DNA from: SKHV01 sp963678565
Lineage (GTDB): Bacteria; Bacteroidota; Bacteroidia; Bacteroidales; Prolixibacteraceae
DNA: 64,000 nucleotides
Direction: 5' to 3'
Assembly (NCBI GenBank): GCA_963678565.1
Contig: OY782875.1
Location: 868,001-932,000 of the forward strand
Positions within the stretch are counted from its first letter, which is position 1. Each line of letters starts with the position of its first letter. Position numbers and translations under genes: made by a program. Positions 17,288 through 24,609 of the stretch are shown here, in pieces. Below the pieces are notes generated by a model. It made no database searches, was not told the DNA's origin, and saw only the letters and a list, made by a program, of their open reading frames with translations.

Positions 17288-18027
17288 AACGACCTTATGT
17301 TTTAACGATTGCTGGTCATGATCCTTCCGGAGGAGCAGGATTAATTGCTGATTGCAAGGTTTTCGAACAGATGCATACCATCGGTTTAAGTGTGTGCACA
17401 GCAATTACTGTTCAAACCGAAAGTGAGTTTCATTCTGTTAATTGGCTTGAGGAAGATCTAATAATTGCCCAAACAAGATGTATGCTTCAAAAGTATCAGC
17501 CTAAAGTGATTAAAATCGGATTGGTTCCCTCTTTTGCAATCCTTGAAAAATTGCTGAAAGAAATTCATTCGATCGTGAAAGCGGTGCAGATTATTTGGGA
17601 CCCTATTTTGAAATCCTCCTCTGGATTTACTTTTCATAATGTTGCAAATCATAAGGAAGCTCTATTACGAAAAATTACTTTGATAACACCAAACTGTATC
17701 GAAGCAAATCAGCTTTGGGGAACCGAGAATCAAATTGAATTACAAGAGTTTTGTAGAAGTAGCAAAAGCAAGATCTTATTAAAAGGTGGTCATTCAACAA
17801 TAGAAAAAGGGGTCGATTTTCTGATCTCAAGTGAAGCAATTCAACGAGTGGAGCCAAAAACGATGCAACCAATTTACGATAAGCATGGAACCGGGTGCAT
17901 GCTTTCAGCATCAATTGCGGCTTCATTGGCAAAAAACAATTCGTTGATTGAAAGTTGTAGGATCGCCAAAGAATATGTGGAGAAGAGAATGATTCAAAAT
18001 TCAAGTTTATTGGCTTGGCATAGTTGA
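17284..18027 (+). CDS. thiD: Hydroxymethylpyrimidine/phosphomethylpyrimidine kinase ThiD
   Basis: ThiD phosphorylates HMP and HMP-phosphate to HMP-pyrophosphate, the donor for ThiE. The 247-residue ribokinase-fold protein has IAGHDPSGGAGLIADCK, TAITVQTE, IWDPILKSSSG, LITPNCIEANQL, ILLKGGH and the anion-hole DKHGTGCMLSASIAASLAK. It overlaps the previous gene by 4 bp (ATGA). The protein is slightly short compared with about 265 residues for many ThiD proteins, but all core motifs are there. Confidence 0.95.
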   Translation: MKRPYVLTIAGHDPSGGAGLIADCKVFEQMHTIGLSVCTAITVQTESEFHSVNWLEEDLIIAQTRCMLQKYQPKVIKIGLVPSFAILEKLLKEIHSIVKAVQIIWDPILKSSSGFTFHNVANHKEALLRKITLITPNCIEANQLWGTENQIELQEFCRSSKSKILLKGGHSTIEKGVDFLISSEAIQRVEPKTMQPIYDKHGTGCMLSASIAASLAKNNSLIESCRIAKEYVEKRMIQNSSLLAWHS

Positions 18028-18059
18028 TAAATGCATAGATCTCTTTCTAAAAATAGAGA

Positions 18060-18731
18060 ATGAAAATGAAACAAATGAATAAGAATATTTCAAAATTGCA
18101 ATTGATAACGCAGGAGCTTGAGGACCGATCACATTTGCAGCAAATTGAAATGGCATTGGAGGGGGGGTGCCAATGGGTGCAACTTCGTATTAAAGACAAA
18201 GGTGCCGACGAAGTATTGGAGCTTGCTGCAAAAGCCAGAGCTATTACTGAAAAATTTGGCGCAACATTGGTTATCAACGATTTTCCTGAAATTGCTAAAG
18301 CCGTAAAAGCCGATGGAGTACATTTAGGGAAAAACGATGCTGCTCCGAAAGACGTCCGTCAATTTCTAGGGGAAGATTACATCATCGGAGCAACTGCCAA
18401 TACCTTTTACGATATTCAAAATTTAGTTGCTCAACCAATCGATTATTTGGGCGTTGGGCCTTATAAATTTACGAACACAAAGAAAAATTTAAGTCCAATT
18501 CTTGGGTTGGAGGGGTACAAAACAATTGTTGCCCAGTGTCGAGCGGCCAAAATTGAAATTCCGATGGTAGCCATTGGTTCAGTTGGTGTAAGCGATGTGC
18601 AAGATTTATTAAAGCTTGGAATGTTTGGAGTAGCTGTTTCTTCTGCAATCTCTAAAAGTCAAGAACCAGCAAATTCTACTCGTCAGCTTTTAGAAACTAT
18701 TATGAAAAATCAAACTGCTTTGGTTGAATAA
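18060..18731 (+). CDS. thiE: Thiamine phosphate synthase ThiE
   Basis: Joins HMP-PP with thiazole phosphate to give thiamine phosphate. The 223-residue TIM barrel has canonical motifs: WVQLRIKDKG, LVINDFPEIAKAVKADGVHL, IIGATANTFYD, DYLGVGPYKFTNTKKN and MVAIGSVGVSDVQDLL. Further in-frame ATGs lie at 18066 and 18075, so the exact start is uncertain by a few residues. A run of seven G (18161-18167) in the coding sequence is a possible slippage site. It is the second ThiE-family gene of the operon and clearly the orthodox one. Confidence 0.95.
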   Translation: MKMKQMNKNISKLQLITQELEDRSHLQQIEMALEGGCQWVQLRIKDKGADEVLELAAKARAITEKFGATLVINDFPEIAKAVKADGVHLGKNDAAPKDVRQFLGEDYIIGATANTFYDIQNLVAQPIDYLGVGPYKFTNTKKNLSPILGLEGYKTIVAQCRAAKIEIPMVAIGSVGVSDVQDLLKLGMFGVAVSSAISKSQEPANSTRQLLETIMKNQTALVE

Positions 18732-18756
18732 ACCGAAGACCTTAATCAATATAATT

Positions 18757-19524
18757 ATGAAACCATTAATCATAGCCGATAAAGTATTTCAGTCGCGCCT
18801 TTTTACAGGCACCGGCAAATTCAGTTCTGCTTCAACCATGGAAGAAGCCATTCTCGAATCGGGTTCCGAGTTGGTTACTGTGGCCTTACGTAGAGTCGAT
18901 TTAGAAAATCAGCAAGATCAAATGTTGGGGCATTTGCGACATAAACATATCAATTTATTGCCGAATACCTCGGGCGTACGAACTGCTAAGGAAGCCGTCT
19001 TTGCGGCGCAGTTAGCTCGCGAAGCACTTCAAACAAATTGGTTGAAATTGGAAGTTCATCCCGATCCGAAATACTTATTGCCCGATGGCGAAGAAACATT
19101 AAAGGCTGCCGAAAAGTTGGTAAAGCTCGGATTTGTGGTGTTACCTTATGTGCAAGCCGATCCGATTTTATGTAGAAAACTAGAAGAAGTTGGATGTGCT
19201 GCAGTCATGCCTTTAGGCGCACCAATAGGAAGTAATCAGGGCTTGCAAACGCGCGATTTTATCAAAATTATTGTGGAACAAAGCAATGTTCCGGTGGTAG
19301 TTGATGCAGGAATTGGAGCGCCTTCCGATGCTGCCGAAGCAATGGAGTTGGGTGCCGATGCAGTATTAGTAAATACGGCGATCGCTGTTTCGCAAAATCC
19401 TGTTGCTATGGGAAAAGCCTTTAAATTGGGCGTTGAGGCGGGCCGAATTGCCTATGAAGCAAAATTGGCCGAAAAAGGTCTTACAGCCAATGCGAGTAGT
19501 CCGATGACCGAATTTTTAAGTTAG
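18757..19524 (+). CDS. thiG: Thiazole synthase ThiG
   Basis: ThiG builds the thiazole phosphate from deoxyxylulose phosphate, dehydroglycine (from ThiH) and ThiS thiocarboxylate. I chose the ATG at 18757 (255 aa); an upstream TTG would overlap thiE. The Schiff-base lysine is K97 in WLKLEV. Other family blocks are SRLFTGTGKF, LLPNTSGVRTAKEAV, MPLGAPIGSNQG, VVDAGIGAPSDAAEAMELGADAVLVNTA (seen in two adjacent parts) and the C-terminal ANASSPM. It lies between thiE and thiH. Confidence 0.97.
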   Translation: MKPLIIADKVFQSRLFTGTGKFSSASTMEEAILESGSELVTVALRRVDLENQQDQMLGHLRHKHINLLPNTSGVRTAKEAVFAAQLAREALQTNWLKLEVHPDPKYLLPDGEETLKAAEKLVKLGFVVLPYVQADPILCRKLEEVGCAAVMPLGAPIGSNQGLQTRDFIKIIVEQSNVPVVVDAGIGAPSDAAEAMELGADAVLVNTAIAVSQNPVAMGKAFKLGVEAGRIAYEAKLAEKGLTANASSPMTEFLS

Positions 19525-19534
19525 TTTAAAACAC

Positions 19535-20650
19535 ATGAGTTATTACAATTATATTCAACAGTACAATTGGGATACTGTCAAACAGCTTATTTATTCCACT
19601 TCATCGGCTCGTGTCGAAGCAGCTTTACGAAAGGATCATCGAACTGTTGATGATTTTATCGCATTAATTTCTCCTGCGGCGGCGCCCTATCTGGAACAAA
19701 TGGCTCAAATGAGTCACCAAATTACACAACGTCGGTTTGGAAAAGTAATTCAACTTTACTTGCCACTCTATCTATCAAACGAATGTGTAAATAGTTGCAT
19801 TTATTGTGGCTTCAATCATAAAAACGAAATTGGTCGTAAAACCTTAAGTCCAGATGAAATTGTCGAAGAAGTGGCAGCCATTAAAAAAATGGGTTATGAA
19901 CATTTGCTGCTGGTAACGGGTGAACATCCAAAAAAATCGGGATTTGAATACCTCAAGAATACCATGCAATTAATTCAAAATCAGTTTAGCAATATTTCAA
20001 TCGAAGTACAACCGATGGATACCGATGAATATCGCCAGCTAACACAATTGGGATTGAATGCTGTGTACGTTTATCAGGAAACTTATCACGAAGCCAATTA
20101 CAAACAATACCATCCGCGTGGACCAAAATCGGATTTTAAATACCGTGTAGAAACCCCCGATCGATTAGGACAGGCGGGGATTCATAAAATTGGTTTGGGC
20201 AGTTTGTTGGGATTGGAAGATTGGCGCACCGATTCTTTTTTTACCGCCTTACATCTAAATTATCTCGAAAAAAAGTATTGGAAAACCAAGTATAGTATTG
20301 CTTTTCCTCGCTTACGACCTCATGCCGGAAATTTTAACCCAAAGAATCCTATTAACGATAGAGAATTGGCTCAGTTGATCTTTGCTTTCCGCTTATTCAA
20401 TGAGGATGTTGAACTGTCGGTATCTACAAGAGAATTGCCCAAGTTTCGCGACAATATGATGAAATTAGGAGTAACTACCATGAGCGCGGGTAGTAAAACC
20501 GAACCCGGTGGATATGCCGTCGAGAATAAAGAGCTGGAACAGTTCGAGGTGGGCGACAATCGTTCTGTTGAAGAAATTAAACAGGCCATTGTAAATAATG
20601 GTTATGAAGCGGTTTGGAAAGACTGGGATCGGGTTTTACAAAAAGTATAA
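19535..20650 (+). CDS. thiH: 2-iminoacetate synthase ThiH
   Basis: Radical SAM enzyme that cleaves tyrosine to give dehydroglycine for ThiG. The 371-residue protein has the cluster motif CxxxCxxC at C84, C88 and C91 (NECVNSCIYCGFN), then LLVTGEHPKK, VYQETYHEANYKQYHP, SIAFPRLRPHAGNF and the C-terminal STRELPKFRDNM and AGSKTEPGGY. Use of ThiH rather than glycine oxidase ThiO suits anaerobic or microaerobic life, an inference from family knowledge. It begins 10 bp after thiG. Confidence 0.97.
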   Translation: MSYYNYIQQYNWDTVKQLIYSTSSARVEAALRKDHRTVDDFIALISPAAAPYLEQMAQMSHQITQRRFGKVIQLYLPLYLSNECVNSCIYCGFNHKNEIGRKTLSPDEIVEEVAAIKKMGYEHLLLVTGEHPKKSGFEYLKNTMQLIQNQFSNISIEVQPMDTDEYRQLTQLGLNAVYVYQETYHEANYKQYHPRGPKSDFKYRVETPDRLGQAGIHKIGLGSLLGLEDWRTDSFFTALHLNYLEKKYWKTKYSIAFPRLRPHAGNFNPKNPINDRELAQLIFAFRLFNEDVELSVSTRELPKFRDNMMKLGVTTMSAGSKTEPGGYAVENKELEQFEVGDNRSVEEIKQAIVNNGYEAVWKDWDRVLQKV

Positions 20651-20654
20651 AAGC

Positions 20655-21377
20655 ATGAATAATTTATCAGAGAAAGAATCTGCTCGTTATGCTCGACAGA
20701 TAATGCTAAACGATATCGGTAACTCTGGGCAAGAGCTTTTAAAGGCTGCCAAAGTTTTGGTGGTTGGAGCAGGAGGATTGGGAGCTCCTGTTTCGCAGTA
20801 TTTATGTGCTGCCGGAATTGGTGAGATCGGAATTGTCGACAACGACATTGTGAGCGTTTCTAATTTGCAGCGTCAGGTTTTGTATACAACAAGTAATCAG
20901 AGCCGGCCCAAAGTGGAGATCGCAAAACAGCGCTTAAACGATTTAAATCCTTTCTGTAAAATCAATGTTTATAAAGAACGGTTAGATGCTGAAAATGCCT
21001 TCGATATAATTTCAAACTATCACATCGTAGTCGATTGCACCGATAATTTCAAAACCCGCTATTTATTAGATGAGGTGTGTGGAAAGCTAAAGAAACCATT
21101 GGTATATGGCTCTATTGAAGATTTTTCTGGTCAATTAACTGTATTTCATTATCGCGAAGGTGTTTCGTATGCAAGTTTGTTCCCTGAAAAACCATCCAAA
21201 GAATTAATGAATGGTCAACCTTTGGGTGTGATGGGTGCTATCCCCGGTGTAATCGGGTCATTGCAAGCTACCGAAGTTATCAAGATCATTACAGGAGTCG
21301 GAGAGGTTTTATGCGGTACTTTGTTGTTATATGATGCACTAAAAGCTTCTTTTCTAAGAATAAATTGTTCAGAATAA
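20655..21377 (+). CDS. thiF: ThiF/MoeB/HesA-family adenylyltransferase
   Basis: Adenylates the ThiS C-terminus. I chose the ATG at 20655 (240 aa), 4 bp after the thiH stop. The E1-like Rossmann core is present: VLVVGAGGLGAPVSQYL, IVDNDIVSVSNLQRQVLY, VVDCTDNFKTRYLLD, GSIEDFSGQLTVF and GVMGAIPGVIGSLQATEVIK. The two CxxC zinc pairs of E. coli ThiF/MoeB are absent (the first site reads SYASLFPE), and so is the Cys that precedes the GVxG block in E. coli ThiF (here NGQPLGVMG). A cysteine-free variant of this kind can still adenylate; the sulfur-transfer step would have to differ. Last gene of the operon. Confidence 0.9.
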   Translation: MNNLSEKESARYARQIMLNDIGNSGQELLKAAKVLVVGAGGLGAPVSQYLCAAGIGEIGIVDNDIVSVSNLQRQVLYTTSNQSRPKVEIAKQRLNDLNPFCKINVYKERLDAENAFDIISNYHIVVDCTDNFKTRYLLDEVCGKLKKPLVYGSIEDFSGQLTVFHYREGVSYASLFPEKPSKELMNGQPLGVMGAIPGVIGSLQATEVIKIITGVGEVLCGTLLLYDALKASFLRINCSE

Positions 21378-21396
21378 TTTAAACATTATAGCTTTG
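21365..21396 (+). promoter_or_regulatory. Promoter for the third TPP riboswitch / TonB receptor
   Basis: TTG (21365-21367), a 21-bp spacer and a perfect TAGCTTTG (TAnnTTTG, 21389-21396). It overlaps the thiF 3' end and would start transcription near 21403, just before the aptamer, so the receptor has its own transcript. Confidence 0.6.
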
Positions 21397-21416
21397 CAAA
21401 AGTTATTACTGTGATA

Positions 21417-21505
21417 TTCACACAATGGGGTGCCCTAATAAAAACGGGCTGAGATTAAACCCTCTGAACCTGATTCGGTTAGTACCGGCGAAGGGAAGGT
21501 GTAAC
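21417..21505 (+). promoter_or_regulatory. TPP riboswitch aptamer 3, upstream of TonB receptor
   Basis: A canonical aptamer: GGGGTGCCC, CGGGCTGAGATTAAACCC, CTGAACCTGATTCGGTTAGT and ACCGGCGAAGGGAA. P2/P3 pairs GCCC with GGGC, P4 pairs CCCT with AGGG, P5 pairs TCGGT with ACCGG, and an outer P1 pairs ACAC with GTGT. It predicts repression of the downstream outer membrane receptor when thiamine pyrophosphate is plentiful. Confidence 0.94.
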
Positions 21506-21550
21506 AGGATGAATCATCCTGCCTCATTGGTTATGTTTAACCAAATTTAT
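21505..21550 (+). promoter_or_regulatory. Expression platform hairpins of TPP riboswitch 3
   Basis: Two stem-loops lie between the aptamer and the ATG. The first is CAGGATGA / TCATCCTG (21505-21521). The second is TTGGTTA / TAACCAA with loop TGTT (21527-21544), followed by ATTTATTTTT, so it resembles a weak intrinsic terminator. The second contains the 11-mer TTATGTTTAAC that recurs before thiS. A switch between aptamer P1 and these stems is plausible but not shown. Confidence 0.5.
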
Positions 21551-21558
21551 TTTTAATT

Positions 21559-23988
21559 ATGCGTTTTTTTAGTTTATTATTTGCTTTAATGTTGAGCATT
21601 AATCTCATGGCACAGTACAAAATTTCAGGTACGGTGGTCGATGACGAAAATGAAGCATTGATTGGAGCAACTGTTGTGCTTCAAGATTTATCAATAGGTA
21701 CCACAACCGATGAAAATGGTGCTTACGAGTTGGAAATAGCAACAAAGGGAGAGCTAATTCTTGTAGCTTCCTATTTGGGATATGAAAACCAGGAAAAAAG
21801 CATCGTTGTTGCTGGCAATAAGCGTGTTGATTTTCAACTTCAACATGCCTCTCTCATGTCTGATGAAATAATGGTAACATCAGTTCGTGCAGGCGAGAAC
21901 ACACCAACTTCTTTTACCAACATCGAGAAAGCTGAAATTACTGGCAAAAATTTAGGGCAGGATGTCCCTTATCTTTTGGCGAATCAACCTTCATTGGTTG
22001 TCAATTCCGATGCTGGAAATGGTGTTGGATATACAAGTATGAGAATTCGAGGAGTGAAAGAAATTAATGTGACGATTAACGGTGTACCCTTAAACGATGC
22101 CGAGTCGCATGGTGTTTATTGGGTCGATGTTCCCGATATTGCCGGATCAACCAACAGCATGCAAATTCAGCGAGGAGTCGGTTCTTCAACAAATGGTTCC
22201 GGTGCTTTTGGTGCATCAATCAACCTGAATACCGATAAGGTTGCTCAAAAAGCTTATACTGAATATGGAATTTCAGGGGGTAGCTTCAATACCTTTAAAG
22301 GTACGGCTGCAATTGGAACGGGTTTGATCAAAGATCATTGGTTCGCCGAAGGTAAATTCAGCGTAATCAAATCCGATGGTTATCGCGATCGTGCTTCTTC
22401 CGATATGAAATCTTATTTCGCGCAGGTAGGGTACAAAGATGAAAATACCTTGATCAAATTACTCGCATTTGGAGGGCGCGAAGAAACCTACCAGGCTTGG
22501 TACAGTGTTACTCCCGATGAAATGGAGTGGTATGGTCGAACTTTTAATCCTGCTGGATTAATTAACGATGCCGATTGGGGAATCGCTGGTTATTACGACA
22601 ATTTTGTGGATAATTTTTCACAAGACCATTTTCAGCTACATTTAGCTCAGGAAATTTCAGATAAGTTTTCTTTTAATGCTGCGCTACATTATACTTACGG
22701 TCGCGGTTATTACGAAGAATACATGCAAGAGGAAATGTTGCAATACTACCCAATGGAATTCTATAATCTTGATCCTTTGTATTTCGGAAAAGACTCCGTT
22801 AGCAATGGCAATGGTGGGTACTATTATACCTTTTCCGACTCTATTACTTACAGTGATGTAGTACGTCGCTTGTGGCTCGATAATGATTTCTACGGGGGTA
22901 CTTGGGGATTAAAATATCAGGAAAAAAATCTTGAACTTCATTTAGGTGGTGCTTTGAATATTTATGCCGATGGTCAACATTTTGGTGAAGTAATTTGGGC
23001 ACGTTATGCAAGCAGCAGCATGCCCGGAACAGAATTTTATCGAAATGTATCTAATAAAACCGATTTCAATCAGTTTGCAAAAGCAACTTATAGCTTAGGC
23101 GACGATGTATTGCTATACGGTGATCTTCAGTATCGTTACATCCATTATACTGCCGAAGGTTTAGATCGTGAATGGACCGATGGCGACCGTGTCATTGATA
23201 TCGATAAAACTTATAATTTCTTCAATCCCAAAGCGGGTTTAATGTACAATATCAATGATAAAACGCGTGCTTATGCATCTTATGCCGTTGCACATCGCGA
23301 ACCTAACCGTAGCGATTTTCTCGATGCTCCAGGTGGCGTCGAACCTAAACCCGAAAGTTTACACGATTTAGAATTAGGCGTAAAATCAAATGGTAGTAGC
23401 TGGAATGTGGAATTGGTTGCTTACAACATGATGTACAGCGATCAGTTAGTAATGACTGGTGAACTAAATGGAGTCGGTACTCCAATTCGTAAAAACGTTG
23501 GCGAAAGTTATCGTCGAGGATTGGAACTAATTGGGGGTGTGAAACCAAACAGTTTTGTTGAGTTTACCTTCAACGCAACGCTTAGCGATAACAAAACAAG
23601 TTACAAAGAATATAGCGAGACCGATGGTTTTGTGAATTACGACGGAGTACCACTATCTTATTCTCCATCATTGATTGGTAATTTAGGCGTATTCATTTAC
23701 CCTATTGAAAACTTTAGACTTGCATGGTCAACCAACTATGTCGGAGAGCAGTATGTTACCAACACTTCTGATGAGGCTTTAAAAATGGATGATTATTCTG
23801 CTTCAAGTTTGCAATTCACTTACAATTTAGAAACTGAAAAAGCAGGCGATTACGAATTTAATCTTTGGGTAAACAATGTATTAAATACAGAATATAGCTC
23901 TAAAGCTGTAGTGCATTGGTCTGGTGGATTGGGATATTTCCCACAAGCTGGAAGAAACTTCTTGCTAGGAGTAAATATTCGCTTCTAA
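21559..23988 (+). CDS. TonB-dependent receptor under TPP riboswitch control (candidate thiamine importer)
   Basis: An 809-residue outer-membrane receptor: signal peptide ending near NLMAQ, carboxypeptidase-regulatory-like domain (about 20-100, GATVVLQDLSIGTTTDENGA), plug domain (TSMRIRGVKEINVTINGVPL, QIQRGVGSSTNGSGAFGA), then a beta barrel ending in ...NFLLGVNIRF with a terminal Phe. Family membership is certain. The substrate is inferred from the TPP riboswitch just upstream and the adjacent thi operon: thiamine, HMP or a related precursor. Such riboswitch-linked receptors are known in Bacteroidota. No inner-membrane partner such as PnuT is in the window. Confidence 0.93.
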   Translation: MRFFSLLFALMLSINLMAQYKISGTVVDDENEALIGATVVLQDLSIGTTTDENGAYELEIATKGELILVASYLGYENQEKSIVVAGNKRVDFQLQHASLMSDEIMVTSVRAGENTPTSFTNIEKAEITGKNLGQDVPYLLANQPSLVVNSDAGNGVGYTSMRIRGVKEINVTINGVPLNDAESHGVYWVDVPDIAGSTNSMQIQRGVGSSTNGSGAFGASINLNTDKVAQKAYTEYGISGGSFNTFKGTAAIGTGLIKDHWFAEGKFSVIKSDGYRDRASSDMKSYFAQVGYKDENTLIKLLAFGGREETYQAWYSVTPDEMEWYGRTFNPAGLINDADWGIAGYYDNFVDNFSQDHFQLHLAQEISDKFSFNAALHYTYGRGYYEEYMQEEMLQYYPMEFYNLDPLYFGKDSVSNGNGGYYYTFSDSITYSDVVRRLWLDNDFYGGTWGLKYQEKNLELHLGGALNIYADGQHFGEVIWARYASSSMPGTEFYRNVSNKTDFNQFAKATYSLGDDVLLYGDLQYRYIHYTAEGLDREWTDGDRVIDIDKTYNFFNPKAGLMYNINDKTRAYASYAVAHREPNRSDFLDAPGGVEPKPESLHDLELGVKSNGSSWNVELVAYNMMYSDQLVMTGELNGVGTPIRKNVGESYRRGLELIGGVKPNSFVEFTFNATLSDNKTSYKEYSETDGFVNYDGVPLSYSPSLIGNLGVFIYPIENFRLAWSTNYVGEQYVTNTSDEALKMDDYSASSLQFTYNLETEKAGDYEFNLWVNNVLNTEYSSKAVVHWSGGLGYFPQAGRNFLLGVNIRF

Positions 23989-24000
23989 AAATATTTTATT

Positions 24001-24089
24001 AAAACATGTTAGTCGCGTGTTTTAATATCGGTTAAGTGGTTTATTTAATAAAGAGCCGAATCTACAATTGGTAGATTTGGCTCTTTTTG
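24001..24089 (+). terminator. Double terminator after the TonB receptor
   Basis: Two stem-loops. AAAACATG / CGTGTTTT (24001-24022) is short. AAGAGCCGAATCTAC / GTAGATTTGGCTCTT (24051-24085, 15 bp with one G-U pair, 5-nt loop) is followed by TTT and is a strong intrinsic terminator. Confidence 0.85.
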
Positions 24090-24139
24090 CTTTAACAAGA
24101 ATCAACAAAACGCAACCGCAAGCCCGCAAAAACAGCAAT

Positions 24140-24474
24140 CGGAAGATTAGCAATAGTCCGGAACCAATCTTTAAAAGGCGGAAACTTATTTATAGAAGAC
24201 GGAAGCTTATTTTGATAAGACGGAAGTTTATTTCAAGCAAAAGGAAACTAATTTACGCAAAGCGGAAGTTAATCTAGAACACACAGAAGGTCATTTCAAC
24301 TCGGCGGAAGCTTATTTCAGTGAGGCGGAAAGGCCTTTCAATAAAGCGGAAGCCAATTTAGAGCACACGGAAGCTCATTTATACAAGACGGAAACTAATT
24401 TCAAGGAAGCGGAAAGGTGTTTCGATAAGGCGGAAGCCTTAATATACAGTGTTTTATCAAACCTTAGTAAATGA
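24140..24474 (+). repeat. Degenerate 21-bp tandem repeat array with heptad-repeat reading frame
   Basis: From 24179 to 24430 there are twelve consecutive units of exactly 21 bp, each beginning with CGGAA or a one-base variant and carrying TT(T/A/C) (CTA in one unit) about ten bases in. A thirteenth partial unit begins at 24431, and two shorter units (19 and 20 bp) precede the array at 24140 and 24159. Units differ widely elsewhere. One plus-strand frame is open from 24196 to the TGA at 24472-24474 (92 codons) and reads as heptads of the form (A/T)-E-x-x-(F/L)-x-x, e.g. AEAYFSEAERPFNKAEANL. The 4-3 spacing of hydrophobic positions is that of a coiled coil. No ATG, GTG or TTG occurs in this frame, and stops at 24172 and 24193 close it upstream. 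It is either a decayed coiled-coil gene or a non-coding repeat. The rest of the 620-bp gap between receptor and pepD (24475-24609) shows nothing. Confidence 0.8.
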
Positions 24475-24609
24475 GAGGTCTGGCCCAATATTATTTTATT
24501 CTAACTTTAATAAATCGATACGATATTGGCTTTTGTAATTGAAAAAATTTCCAACATTTCTCATTTCTTCCCCGAGAGAATTCTATTACTTTTATAAAAA
24601 ATTAAGAAA

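Noticed and set aside
18161..18167. G7 run in thiE (and another near 53614 in the NSS gene) as phase-variation switches
   Set aside because: Both encode ordinary Gly codons in conserved proteins in the correct frame; seven G alone is weak evidence for switching.
24068..24277. Lys/Arg-rich reading frame over the start of the 21-bp array
   Set aside because: It begins with TTG inside a terminator hairpin and is only another frame of the repeat; the repeat breaks it after unit 4.
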